This document shows positions 1 through 7,828 of a DNA stretch of 64,000 nucleotides, one piece after another. The stretch is from CAZCFB01 sp964511535 (GTDB taxonomy: Bacteria; Myxococcota_A; Polyangia; GCA-2747355; CAZCFB01): NCBI GenBank assembly GCA_964511535.1, contig CAZEFW010000002.1:104603-168602 (forward strand). Direction: 5' to 3'. The position numbers were made by a program, and so were the translations under genes. The notes beneath the pieces were generated by a model. It made no database searches and was not told where the DNA came from. It saw only the letters and a program-made list of their open reading frames with translations. Every line of letters starts with the position of its first letter. Position 1 is the first letter of the stretch.

Positions 1-225
1 CTGTCCGAGCGCAAGGCCATCGAGCTGGCCGCCGTGGACAACATGATGAAGCGCTCGCTGCACCTGCCTGGCGCCCCCCGCGCGGCCATGGAGAAGCGGG
101 TCATCAGCCGGGCGCGCCTCAAGGCCCGGCGGGCGCCTGTAAGGACCCGCCCCGCGCCGCGGACCACGCGCCGCCAAGCCGCCCCACGCATCGGCAAGTC
201 GTGGCAGGGTAAGCTGAAACGCTGA
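1..225 (+). CDS. C-terminal end of an unidentified basic protein (cut by window edge)
   Basis: The frame is open from base 1 to a TGA at 223-225, giving the last 74 residues of a protein whose start lies outside the window. It opens with a helical, mixed-charge stretch (LSERKAIELAAVDNMM) and ends in a very Arg/Lys/Pro-rich tail finishing KSWQGKLKR. A basic tail like this is often disordered or nucleic-acid binding, but no family can be named from it. An internal ATG at 34 could be read as a start, but nothing favours it over read-in from upstream. Whether it is a real gene end is moderately supported by the continuous frame only. Confidence 0.45.
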   Translation: MSERKAIELAAVDNMMKRSLHLPGAPRAAMEKRVISRARLKARRAPVRTRPAPRTTRRQAAPRIGKSWQGKLKR

Positions 226-296
226 TCCGTTCCGCGTTTTTGCTGCGCCCCTGGCCACATCAGGGAACAATACTCTGCGTACCCAAGGAGAAGATC

Positions 297-629
297 ATGG
301 CCATAGACGACAAGTTTGCCGGGCGGGTCAGGACCGTCCTGCAGGAGACCGGGCCCTTCAACGAGAAGAAGATGTTCGGCGGGCTCTGCTTTCTGGTGGG
401 CGGCAACATGGCGTGCGGCGTCACCGGAGACAACGACCTGATGGTGCGCGTGGGCCCCGACGCCTACGAGGGCGCGCTGAAGCTGAAGCACGCCCGGCCC
501 ATGGACCTCACCGGCCGGCCGATGAAGGGGATGATCTTCGTCCACCCCGACGGGGTCAGCACCAAGCGCAACCTGCGCGCGTGGGTGGCCCGCGGCGTGA
601 AGTTCGCCGCCAGCTTGCCGGCCAAGTAG
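297..629 (+). CDS. TfoX N-terminal domain family protein
   Basis: This 110-residue protein consists of the TfoX/Sxy N-terminal domain alone. Family hallmarks are the N-terminal helix followed by KKMFGGLCFLVGGNMACG, then the core with LMVRVGP, a PMDLTGRPMKGMIFVHPDGV stretch and a terminal helix with LRAWVARGVKFAASLP. Stand-alone TfoX-N proteins are common in soil bacteria and are not proven competence regulators like Haemophilus TfoX/Sxy, so a regulatory role is only a guess. The ATG at 297 is chosen because AAGGAG lies six bases upstream (285-290). An in-frame start at 240 has no ribosome site and would add residues foreign to the family. It converges on the sulfotransferase-like gene, with a hairpin between them. 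Confidence 0.88.
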   Translation: MAIDDKFAGRVRTVLQETGPFNEKKMFGGLCFLVGGNMACGVTGDNDLMVRVGPDAYEGALKLKHARPMDLTGRPMKGMIFVHPDGVSTKRNLRAWVARGVKFAASLPAK

Positions 630-668
630 TCAGGGGCGCAGGGCGAGGATTCGCCGGGCGGGGGAACC

Positions 669-697
669 AACGGGGTTAGTTCGAAATTAACCCCGTT
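669..697. terminator. Hairpin between convergent genes, candidate bidirectional terminator
   Basis: AACGGGGTTA (669-678) pairs perfectly with TAACCCCGTT (688-697) around a 9-base loop. It lies between the 3' ends of the TfoX-N gene and the arylsulfotransferase-like gene. There is no clean T-run after the stem, so intrinsic termination is plausible but not certain. Confidence 0.5.
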
Positions 698-726
698 AGT
701 GCTAACAAGTTGAATTCACGACGGTT

Positions 727-2178
727 CTACAGGGACGACTCGCCGGGGTAGAGCGACTTCCAGCTGGGGTACCGTCCCGGGTTGACGCCCTTGGGCAGCC
801 ACTCGGGGGGCACGCGGTAGGCGCGGTAGATATGCTTGGAGCCGTCCGGGTGCTTGATCTGTGAGTCGTAGCGCCAGACCACCTTGCGCTTGCGCCAGGT
901 CACCTCGAAGATGCGGCCCGCGTCCCCCTCGACGATGAGGGTGTTGCCGTTGGGCAGCCGCTGGGCCGAGCTGATGTAGCCGCTGAAGAAGTGCTCAGGG
1001 CTGGTGAAGCTGTCGCCGTACTGCCACACCTTCTCCAGCGTCACCGGGTTGAACTCCAGCACGCGGCTGTAGGCCCGGCCGTTCTTGTGGTGGCCGTTGG
1101 GGCCGCCGAAGCCCGACACGCCGCCGTTGTCGAACACCAGCACGTTGCCGGCGCCGGGCAGCCCCCGCGGGATCATGTGCGCGTGGTGCTGGCCCACGAA
1201 GGTGCCGAGGCTCGCCTCGGGCTTGCCGTCCGAGAAGTCGGGGCCCACGCGCCAGACGATCTTGCCCGTCTTGCGGCTGATGATGGCGATGAACGCGGCC
1301 TCCCGGGAGCTGATCATGATGTTGTCGGGGTGAAAGCGCTCGTCGCCCATCTTGTCGTACCACCGGTTGGGACCGATGATGGTGGCGCTGTTGATGTGCA
1401 GCCAGCCGCCGTTGCCCCGGTCCGGGTGGTACATCGGGTCGTTGGCGATGGCGTCGCGCTCTTCCTGGTTGAACCCCATATCCTCGATGTGGTCACCGGC
1501 GTACCAGACGAAGTCGAGCAGCTCGCCGCTGGCGGAGACCTCGTACAGCACGTCGTCCTCGATGGGTAGGCGGCTGACCTCGGGCACCACCCGGTCCTTG
1601 TGGGCCAGGATCAGGGTCTTGCCGCTGCGCGCCGGCGCCGCGCCTGGGGCCCAGTATCCGTCCACGCTCCCCTCGCGCTGGAAGTCATGGTGCTGGCGAG
1701 ACATCATCTTGCCGGTGCCTCCGTCGTCCCAGCCGCTGAAGGACCACTCCAGCTTGCCGTCCCAGCTCACCTGCACCAGATCAACCGAGTCCTGGTAGAC
1801 CGTGATATTGCCGGGCCTCATGCGCTTGGTGGCCATGAGCGAGCCGCCGGGCAGCATCTTGGCCGGGAAACCGCTCATCTTCTTCCAGGCCTTGACCACG
1901 CGGCCGTTCATGTCGATGAGGGTCACCTGGGTGGGCAGGTGGGAGTCCAGGGTGGTGCCAAAGAGGGTGTATCCGCGGCACGGTTCGTTGACATCCTTGA
2001 AGTTTTCCGGGATCTCACCCTCGACTTCGTTGGCCAGCGGGCGCCTCGGCTCCTGCGAGTTGGGCCCTTGCCAGGCCCGGTCCGTGGCGCCGCATCCCAG
2101 GATCCCCAGGGCGGCCAGCACCAACATCGGGTGCCAGTGTCTCTTGTTCCACTTCGTGTCGCGGCGTGTCTCAGTCAT
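727..2178 (-). CDS. Arylsulfotransferase (ASST)-like lipoprotein
   Basis: This 483-residue protein has a signal peptide ending in a lipobox (ALGILGC), so it is predicted to be a lipid-anchored envelope protein. The rest resembles the ASST/arylsulfotransferase beta-propeller family. It shows repeated blades of the form 'V.LID..GRVVKAWK', 'SWDGKLEWSFSG', 'RKTGKIVWRVGPDF' and 'RLPNGNTLIVEGDAGRIFEV', with His-rich loops (MMSRQHHDFQRE, GQHHAHMIP) like those around the ASST catalytic His. ASST moves sulfate between phenolic compounds without PAPS. Whether this protein is catalytic or just a related propeller cannot be told. The ATG at 2178 follows a weak AGGTG. A GTG six bases further upstream is also possible. 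Confidence 0.8.
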   Translation of the reverse strand: MTETRRDTKWNKRHWHPMLVLAALGILGCGATDRAWQGPNSQEPRRPLANEVEGEIPENFKDVNEPCRGYTLFGTTLDSHLPTQVTLIDMNGRVVKAWKKMSGFPAKMLPGGSLMATKRMRPGNITVYQDSVDLVQVSWDGKLEWSFSGWDDGGTGKMMSRQHHDFQREGSVDGYWAPGAAPARSGKTLILAHKDRVVPEVSRLPIEDDVLYEVSASGELLDFVWYAGDHIEDMGFNQEERDAIANDPMYHPDRGNGGWLHINSATIIGPNRWYDKMGDERFHPDNIMISSREAAFIAIISRKTGKIVWRVGPDFSDGKPEASLGTFVGQHHAHMIPRGLPGAGNVLVFDNGGVSGFGGPNGHHKNGRAYSRVLEFNPVTLEKVWQYGDSFTSPEHFFSGYISSAQRLPNGNTLIVEGDAGRIFEVTWRKRKVVWRYDSQIKHPDGSKHIYRAYRVPPEWLPKGVNPGRYPSWKSLYPGESSL

Positions 2179-2195
2179 GGTCACCTTCTGTGTCG

Positions 2196-2223
2196 CGATA
2201 TGTCTCTGATGCGTACGATATGT
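2196..2223. promoter_or_regulatory. Direct repeats CGATATGT spaced 20 bp upstream of the ASST-like gene
   Basis: Two identical octamers, at 2196-2203 and 2216-2223, start 20 bp apart, about two helical turns. They sit within 50 bp of the ATG at 2178. This layout suits a dimeric regulator binding one DNA face. No regulator is identified. Confidence 0.3.
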
Positions 2224-2346
2224 TTCACATGAGCGTGCAAACGTTCATTCATGCAATTCCCGATCCGCATTCCTTGTTTACCCGAGGTTGCACCGGACAG
2301 CGAATAATCGGGTTCTTTGGGGGGGTTTTGAGCGGGATCTGCCCTG

Positions 2347-3882
2347 TCAGGAGCCGCCGCCCAGGCGGTACGCTTCGAACAGGACACCGTCCGGGTCGCG
2401 CGCTGTCCCCATCAGCTTGCGGTCGGCGCGCCGGGCAAACCAGCTGACCCAGCGTGTCAGCTCGGCCAGGCTGCCGTGCTCGCCGGGCCGTACGGGGGGC
2501 CACATCTCATGAGGCATCGGATCGGTGAGCGGGCGATCTGGAAATTGCCTGATATAAAGAACGCTTACGCCCTGTCCCGCGGCCAGCTTCTCCTTGACCC
2601 GGTCCATGCGAATGGGCAGGACATGTGTCCCGCGGTAGGTCCACAGCACATCCTGGCCGATCTTTTCGCAGTAGCTCATCACCGAATCGTAGAGCACCAG
2701 CACCTCGTGCCCGTGGGGCACCAGCGGCACCATGGCCCTGGCGAAGGCGTCGTGAGGCCGCGGCTCCGGGCTGATGATTCCGCCATAATCCTCTCGCGGC
2801 ACGCCCCCCGGCGGCTCCACCCCCCGCAGATTCAGCGCCACCACCATGGCCAGCACACCTGCCACCACCAACGCGCCAGCCGGCAACGCCACCCGTCCCG
2901 GCAGCCGGTCATGCACCCAGCCCAGGCCGCCACCCGCGAGTACAGCCCAGAGCGGAACCACCGGGATCATGTAGCGCGCCGCGGAGGTGACCTGGTGGAA
3001 GCCGGCCATCATCGGCACGAAGGTGAACAGCAGCGCCAGCTCCCACCAGCCGATCTCCCGCCGGACCCCCAACAGCACCGCCGAGCCCATGGCCAGCACG
3101 GCCAGAGGCAGCGCCCCCGGCAGCCCCAGATAGAATCCCAGCTCCTGGGTCAGTGGCACATCCCCCAGGCTGGTGTTGGCGGTCAGGTTCTCCCAGACCG
3201 CCATGCCGTTGGGCACGGCCCAGATGGCCGCCAGCGCCACCATGGGCAGGGCCATCACCCCCAGGTAGAGCAGGTGCCCCGGCCGGCGCACCCGGCGCAG
3301 CAGGAACCAGATCCCGGGGCCCGCCATGTAGAGCGAGAAGCTGTGCTTGAGCAGCAGCCCCAGGCCGAGCACCACGCCCAGGGCGAAGGCCGGGCCCCAG
3401 CGGTCCAGCCGGCAACGCAGCATGATCTGCATGGCGCCAACCGCCGCGTTGGCGATGAGGAAGTCATGGTACGACAGCCGGCTGATGCCGAAGATGAACG
3501 GGCAGCAGCCCAGCAGCAGCGCGGCCCACATGCCCTTGCGCGGGTCGTTGAAGATCACCCGGCCGAGGTCGTAGGTCTGCACCACCAGCGCGCCGTGGGC
3601 CAGCACGGTCACCAGCCGCATGGCCAGCGGCGCCTGCCCCAGCAGCAGCAGGAAGGGGTAGGCCAGCAGCGGCGGCAGCGGCCCCTTGGGGCCCAGGTTC
3701 GACAGCCAGATCCAGAACGCCCCGCTGTCCACGGCGGTCTGCAGCCCGAGGGTGTGCATCACGAAGGTGTCGGGGAGCTTGAGCCGCTGGTCCACCACGA
3801 TGGCCCACAGGTCCCAGCCCAACAGGAAGAGGACCAGCGCTGCCAGGGAGATCCGCCGCGCCTTTGAAGAGGTCAAGTCCAC
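2347..3882 (-). CDS. GT-C membrane glycosyltransferase, family 39/ArnT-like
   Basis: This 511-residue polytopic membrane protein has about ten hydrophobic helices and a ~110-residue hydrophilic C-terminus, the layout of dolichyl/undecaprenyl-phosphate-sugar dependent GT-C enzymes. A first-loop acidic region (VVDQRLKLPDTF) precedes a GPKGPLPPLLAYP loop that is shared almost exactly with the paralogue at 7825-9351. I place the start at GTG 3882: TACCCT lies six bases upstream, as at several genes here, and the length then matches the paralogue's 508 residues. A longer frame begins at GTG 3957, but that would overlap the divergent neighbour's start. The sugar and acceptor are unknown; lipid A, protein or wall polymer decoration are all possible. 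Confidence 0.75.
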   Translation of the reverse strand: MDLTSSKARRISLAALVLFLLGWDLWAIVVDQRLKLPDTFVMHTLGLQTAVDSGAFWIWLSNLGPKGPLPPLLAYPFLLLLGQAPLAMRLVTVLAHGALVVQTYDLGRVIFNDPRKGMWAALLLGCCPFIFGISRLSYHDFLIANAAVGAMQIMLRCRLDRWGPAFALGVVLGLGLLLKHSFSLYMAGPGIWFLLRRVRRPGHLLYLGVMALPMVALAAIWAVPNGMAVWENLTANTSLGDVPLTQELGFYLGLPGALPLAVLAMGSAVLLGVRREIGWWELALLFTFVPMMAGFHQVTSAARYMIPVVPLWAVLAGGGLGWVHDRLPGRVALPAGALVVAGVLAMVVALNLRGVEPPGGVPREDYGGIISPEPRPHDAFARAMVPLVPHGHEVLVLYDSVMSYCEKIGQDVLWTYRGTHVLPIRMDRVKEKLAAGQGVSVLYIRQFPDRPLTDPMPHEMWPPVRPGEHGSLAELTRWVSWFARRADRKLMGTARDPDGVLFEAYRLGGGS

Positions 3883-3888
3883 GCTTTC

Positions 3889-3894
3889 AGGGTA
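3889..3894 (-). promoter_or_regulatory. -10-like TACCCT, 6 nt before GTG 3882
   Basis: On the minus strand TACCCT is followed by GAAAGC and then the GTG. No Shine-Dalgarno is present, so the mRNA may be leaderless. It supports GTG 3882 as the start. Confidence 0.4.
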
Positions 3895-3947
3895 AAGAAC
3901 CGCAGCGAATTGTCCAATTGACCGCAGGTGATAGTCTGGAGGCCGTG

Positions 3948-6647
3948 ATGCCGTCACCCTCCATGGCCGCCCGCGCGCGCCAGGGTCTTCGTGGGCTCGC
4001 GCGTAGCGAGCACCTCTGGGTCCCGCTGGGCTTCCTGGTCCTGACCTGGGCGGTGCGGTTCGGGTCCCTCGAGGGCTGGCACGACGCCTCTTACGCCGGC
4101 GACATGGCCGAGGACGCCGGGCAGTTCATCTGGCACTTCCTGCACCTGTGGCGGGCCATCACCGGTCACTCCGACCTGTTCCACAGCGATCAGGTGTTCT
4201 ACCCGGTGGGCCTGCAGATGGTGCAGCAGGACTGGGCGCCCACCGCGGCCCTCATGGCGCTGCCGTTCCAGGTGGTGGGGCCGCTGTTCGCCCTCAACGT
4301 CCAGGTGCTGCTCGCCTTCACCCTGTGCGGCTACTTCACCTACCTGCTGGCGCGCCACCTGAGCGGCGACCGGCTGCTGGCCATCATGGCCGGGGTGATC
4401 TTCGCCTTCTGCGAGTTCCGCATGGACAAGTCGTTCGGCCACATCAACCAGGCGAACCAGCAGTTCATCCCGCTCTACCTGCTGTTCCTGGTGCGCTACT
4501 TCGAGGCGGGCAAGGGGCGCCACGCCGTGGGCGCGGCCGTCTGCTTCTTCCTGGCCACCTTCTGCACCTACTACCAGCTGGTGTTCGTGCTGCTCATGTC
4601 GCTGTTCTACGTGGCGCACCGGGTGGGAGTGGCGGCGACCTCGTCGGAGCGCGGCCCCGCCCTGCGCGCCGTGGCCATGCGCACCGCCGGGTTCGGCGCC
4701 ATCTGCGCCGGCGCCTGCATGCTCATCTTCGGCCCGCTGCTGCTGAACCACTGGCAGTCGTTCACCGACGCCTCGCGCTCGCTGACCCCCTACATGCCGG
4801 AGTACTCGGCGGACCTGCTGTCCTATGTCCAGAGCAACCTGTACGTGCTGCCCTCGGAGCGCATCTTCACCGGCGAGGGGGGCACCGCCTTCCTCGGCTA
4901 CTCGGTGCTCTGCATGGGGCTGCTCAGCGCGGCGCTGGTGTTCAAGCTGCGCGGGGCCGGGCCCTGGGTGCTCATGGCGCTGCTCTTCTTCGTCATCTCC
5001 CTCGGCTCGACGGTGATGGTGCGCGGCGAGCCGGCCGGCGAGCTGTTCGTGTTCAAGATCCTGCAGTCGCTGCCGGTGATCCAGGGGGCGAAGGTGGCGG
5101 CCCGGTTCTCGTCGCTGGTGGTGCTGTGCGTGGCGGTGGCCGCGGCCATCACCCTGGCGGCGGCGGAGCGGCGCTGGATGACCGGCTTCAGCCGCGACAG
5201 CCGCACCGCCCTCAAGGGGCTGGTGGTGGTGATCACCTGCGCCGAGCTGCTCTTCCCGGCGGCCCGCTTCGTCCACGGGGCCATGCCCACGCCCTTCCCG
5301 GTGCCGACCGCGTACCGGCAGGTGCAGCTGACGCCGGGCAACAGCGCGTTGATGCAGTTCCCCCTCACCTGGGACGCGTTCACCGGCAACATCGGCCCCC
5401 ACCGGTTCCCGCGCCAGTTCTTCGCCTACCAGTCATTGCACGGCAAGCCGATCTTCTCCGGCATCGGCAACATGGTGCCGGCGACGACCCTGCGCTACCT
5501 GCTGCGCCTGCCCCTGGTGGGCGAGCTGATCCAGATCGGAAACGGGGAGCAGGTCAAAAAATCCCCGGCGCCGCCCGCGCGGCTGGCGGCAGACGCCATG
5601 CGCGTGGCCGATACCCTGGACCTGCGCCACATCATGGTGCACAAGAGCCTGCGCGTCCCGGGCGGGCGCCGGGTGACCGAGCGTTACCAGGGGGCCATGG
5701 AGTACCTGAAGCAGACGCTCCAGGTGCGCCCCGCCCTGGAGGACAGCAACATGATCCTGCTGTCCGTGGCCCTTCCGGCGGGCAGGGAGCTGCAAGGCGC
5801 GCAGCGCATCCGCTTCGACACCCGCGGCTCGCTGGTTCACCTGGGGGGCGGCTTCAACAGGGCCCGCGTCGCCGGCGGCTGGCAAGCCGAGGCGGTGCTG
5901 GACAAGAACGAGGAGCTGGAGCTCTACCTGCGGCTGCCTCGCGGCGCGGCTGACACCCTGGTGCTGAACCAGCGCTGCAGCCTCGGGCCGTGCGACCTGC
6001 GCCTGTCCGTCAACGGGCGGCCGGCGGGTGAGCTGACCGTGGCGGCTCGCTGGGGCGAGCAGCGCGTGCGGCTGCCCGCGGACCTGGTGCGTCCGGGGCT
6101 GAATCGGCTGCGGCTGGAGCCGTCCCGGCATCTGCAGCGGGCCGCGGGCATCCCCATCGGCCGCACCGGCGTTGTCAGCCCGGTGGGGCTGCTGGTGCGC
6201 AGCGCCGGGCTGGACGCCGGCGACCGGGCCGAAGTGGTGGTGGGCCGCGCCGGCGTGGTGCCCGGCCAGCGAGGGTACAACGTCGCGGTGCTGCACCCGG
6301 ACGACGGCGACCTCCTGGCGGGCGAGACCTTCGACCTGGTGGTGGACCCCGAGGGCAAGAACGCCGCGCGCCTGGCCGCCTTCATCGGGGCGGTGCCGCG
6401 GGGCATGATCGTGGCCGTGGCGGTGCGAGACGACGGCTCCATCGGCGTGACCGAGCGGGTGGTGTCAGCTCTGCGCTCGGTGGGCGCGGCCGTGGACATG
6501 CGGGGCAGGCTGCGCTGGTCTTATGCCCTGGTGGGGGTCAAGGGCGCGGCGCCGGGCACCGCCCTGGAGCAGACCTCCGAGGGGCCGCTGGAGCTGGGGC
6601 TTGCCCGCCGGCTGGAGATCCGCGAGCTGCGGCTGTTGGGGCGGTGA
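3948..6647 (+). CDS. Large polytopic membrane protein with C-terminal ILEI domain
   Basis: 899 residues. Residues ~20-440 hold 10-12 membrane helices resembling GT-C/YfhO-type glycosyltransferases, including an acidic loop after helix 1 (YAGDMAEDAG) and FGHINQANQQF. Residues ~440-610 are extracytoplasmic. Residues ~620-740 look like a beta-sandwich (LRLSVNGRPAGELTV...LNRLRLEP), as in carbohydrate-binding appendages. Residues ~775-885 match the ILEI/FAM3 domain: GYNVAVLHPDDGDLL, FDLVVDPEGKNAARLAAFI, GMIVAVAVRDDGS and VGVKGAAPGTALEQ. The start at ATG 3948 has GGAGG about 8 bases upstream. It is divergent from the GT39-like gene. The likely role is transfer of a lipid-linked sugar at the cell surface, with the ILEI part binding glycan; both are inferred. 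Confidence 0.75.
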   Translation: MPSPSMAARARQGLRGLARSEHLWVPLGFLVLTWAVRFGSLEGWHDASYAGDMAEDAGQFIWHFLHLWRAITGHSDLFHSDQVFYPVGLQMVQQDWAPTAALMALPFQVVGPLFALNVQVLLAFTLCGYFTYLLARHLSGDRLLAIMAGVIFAFCEFRMDKSFGHINQANQQFIPLYLLFLVRYFEAGKGRHAVGAAVCFFLATFCTYYQLVFVLLMSLFYVAHRVGVAATSSERGPALRAVAMRTAGFGAICAGACMLIFGPLLLNHWQSFTDASRSLTPYMPEYSADLLSYVQSNLYVLPSERIFTGEGGTAFLGYSVLCMGLLSAALVFKLRGAGPWVLMALLFFVISLGSTVMVRGEPAGELFVFKILQSLPVIQGAKVAARFSSLVVLCVAVAAAITLAAAERRWMTGFSRDSRTALKGLVVVITCAELLFPAARFVHGAMPTPFPVPTAYRQVQLTPGNSALMQFPLTWDAFTGNIGPHRFPRQFFAYQSLHGKPIFSGIGNMVPATTLRYLLRLPLVGELIQIGNGEQVKKSPAPPARLAADAMRVADTLDLRHIMVHKSLRVPGGRRVTERYQGAMEYLKQTLQVRPALEDSNMILLSVALPAGRELQGAQRIRFDTRGSLVHLGGGFNRARVAGGWQAEAVLDKNEELELYLRLPRGAADTLVLNQRCSLGPCDLRLSVNGRPAGELTVAARWGEQRVRLPADLVRPGLNRLRLEPSRHLQRAAGIPIGRTGVVSPVGLLVRSAGLDAGDRAEVVVGRAGVVPGQRGYNVAVLHPDDGDLLAGETFDLVVDPEGKNAARLAAFIGAVPRGMIVAVAVRDDGSIGVTERVVSALRSVGAAVDMRGRLRWSYALVGVKGAAPGTALEQTSEGPLELGLARRLEIRELRLLGR

Positions 6648-6713
6648 GCCTGTCACGATGTGGCCGAGGTTGTTGATTTCCTGACGCCCCGAAGATGCCA
6701 GGGGCGGGGCAGG

Positions 6714-6736
6714 GCCATGTAATCTCACGACATGGC
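6714..6736. promoter_or_regulatory. Perfect dyad GCCATGT-N9-ACATGGC upstream of lipoprotein gene
   Basis: Seven-base arms at 6714-6720 and 6730-6736 flank nine bases, centred about 85 bp before ATG 6809. The geometry fits a dimeric repressor or activator site. No matching regulator is known here. Confidence 0.3.
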
Positions 6737-6808
6737 AGGTGACGCGGGTCACGGTCCGCCGATTGCATCTTCTCGCCGCGACTGACACTCAAACAGAGGA
6801 GGGGAACG

Positions 6809-7828
6809 ATGCTGCGCACCCGAACCACCCTTGTTCCAGTTCTGGCCATCGCCCTGGCCCTGCCCGCCACCGGCTGCTTCTTTCGGCGTGACCGAGATGA
6901 CAGCGTCAGCCCCGCCCCCAGCTACCCCTACGTGCCGCCCGTATGCCACAAGGACGGCGGCGCCCCGCCTGTGGGCTCCTGCGCCGGCTGTCAGGAGATG
7001 ACCTGGGTCATCAACGGGCTCAAGCCGCCCACCGACAGCACCGAGTCGGAGAAGTACGCGCTCCAGGCCCACGGCAAGAAGTACAACTCATTTGGCGCAA
7101 TCCTGGCGCTCATCGCGAGCCAGGACCCGGGCAACAAGACCCTCGGCTGGCTGGGCGAAGAGGTGGCCACGGGCCAGGCGCCCAACCTGCTGACCCTGGG
7201 GGTGCGCGGGGGGCTAGACAGCGGCGCGCCCATGATCCAGCGGGGGTACATGCGCCCGGCGAAGCCGGCCAAGTGTTGCGACTCCGTCGACGACATCAAG
7301 AAGTGCATCGAGCAGGCCAAGACGCGCTGCTTCGACGGGAAGGGGAGCTTTCAGCTGGACCCCACCGCGTCGGGCGGCGAGACGCTTCATGGCCAGACCG
7401 ACAGCGCCGGCGGCTTCCACCTCGGGCCGGGCAAGGTCAACTTCATGCTCGGCAGCACCAAGGGCGCCGCCATCGGGCTGCAGCTGGTGAGCGCGCGCAT
7501 CCGCGGCACCATCAAGGCCACCGGCGAGCTGGACGGCGTGATCACCGGCGGCATCCCCAAGGCGTACCTGGATCAGGTGTTCATCCCCTGGATCGCCCAC
7601 GGGCTCAACGACGTCTACAACGACACCAAGACGGACCAGAAGACCCGGGACCTGCTCAGGACGCTGTTCGACTGGAACAGGGACTACACCATCTCCACCC
7701 AGGAGGTGCGAGACAACGGCCTGATCAAGACCTTCCTCGGCGGTGACGTGGACCTCGACTGCGACGGGACCAAGGAGCTGAGCTTCGGCTCCGCGTTCAA
7801 CGCCGTGCCGGCGAAGGTAAGCCCCTAG
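6809..7828 (+). CDS. Lipoprotein of unknown function
   Basis: 339 residues with signal peptide MLRTRTTLVPVLAIALALPATGC, the last Cys being the predicted lipid-attachment site. GAGGAGGGG ends four bases before the ATG, a strong ribosome site that fixes the start. The mature protein begins with a Cys-rich segment (PPVCHKDGGAPPVGSCAGCQE) and contains another Cys cluster (KCCDSVDDIKKCIEQAKTRC). It ends with VDLDCDGTKELSFGSAFNAVP, whose DLDCDGTKE resembles a calcium-binding Asp loop. A central beta-rich part (GGFHLGPGKVNFMLGSTKGAAIGLQL) suggests a jelly-roll-like fold. I do not recognise the family. It overlaps the convergent glycosyltransferase gene by four bases. Confidence 0.8.
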   Translation: MLRTRTTLVPVLAIALALPATGCFFRRDRDDSVSPAPSYPYVPPVCHKDGGAPPVGSCAGCQEMTWVINGLKPPTDSTESEKYALQAHGKKYNSFGAILALIASQDPGNKTLGWLGEEVATGQAPNLLTLGVRGGLDSGAPMIQRGYMRPAKPAKCCDSVDDIKKCIEQAKTRCFDGKGSFQLDPTASGGETLHGQTDSAGGFHLGPGKVNFMLGSTKGAAIGLQLVSARIRGTIKATGELDGVITGGIPKAYLDQVFIPWIAHGLNDVYNDTKTDQKTRDLLRTLFDWNRDYTISTQEVRDNGLIKTFLGGDVDLDCDGTKELSFGSAFNAVPAKVSP

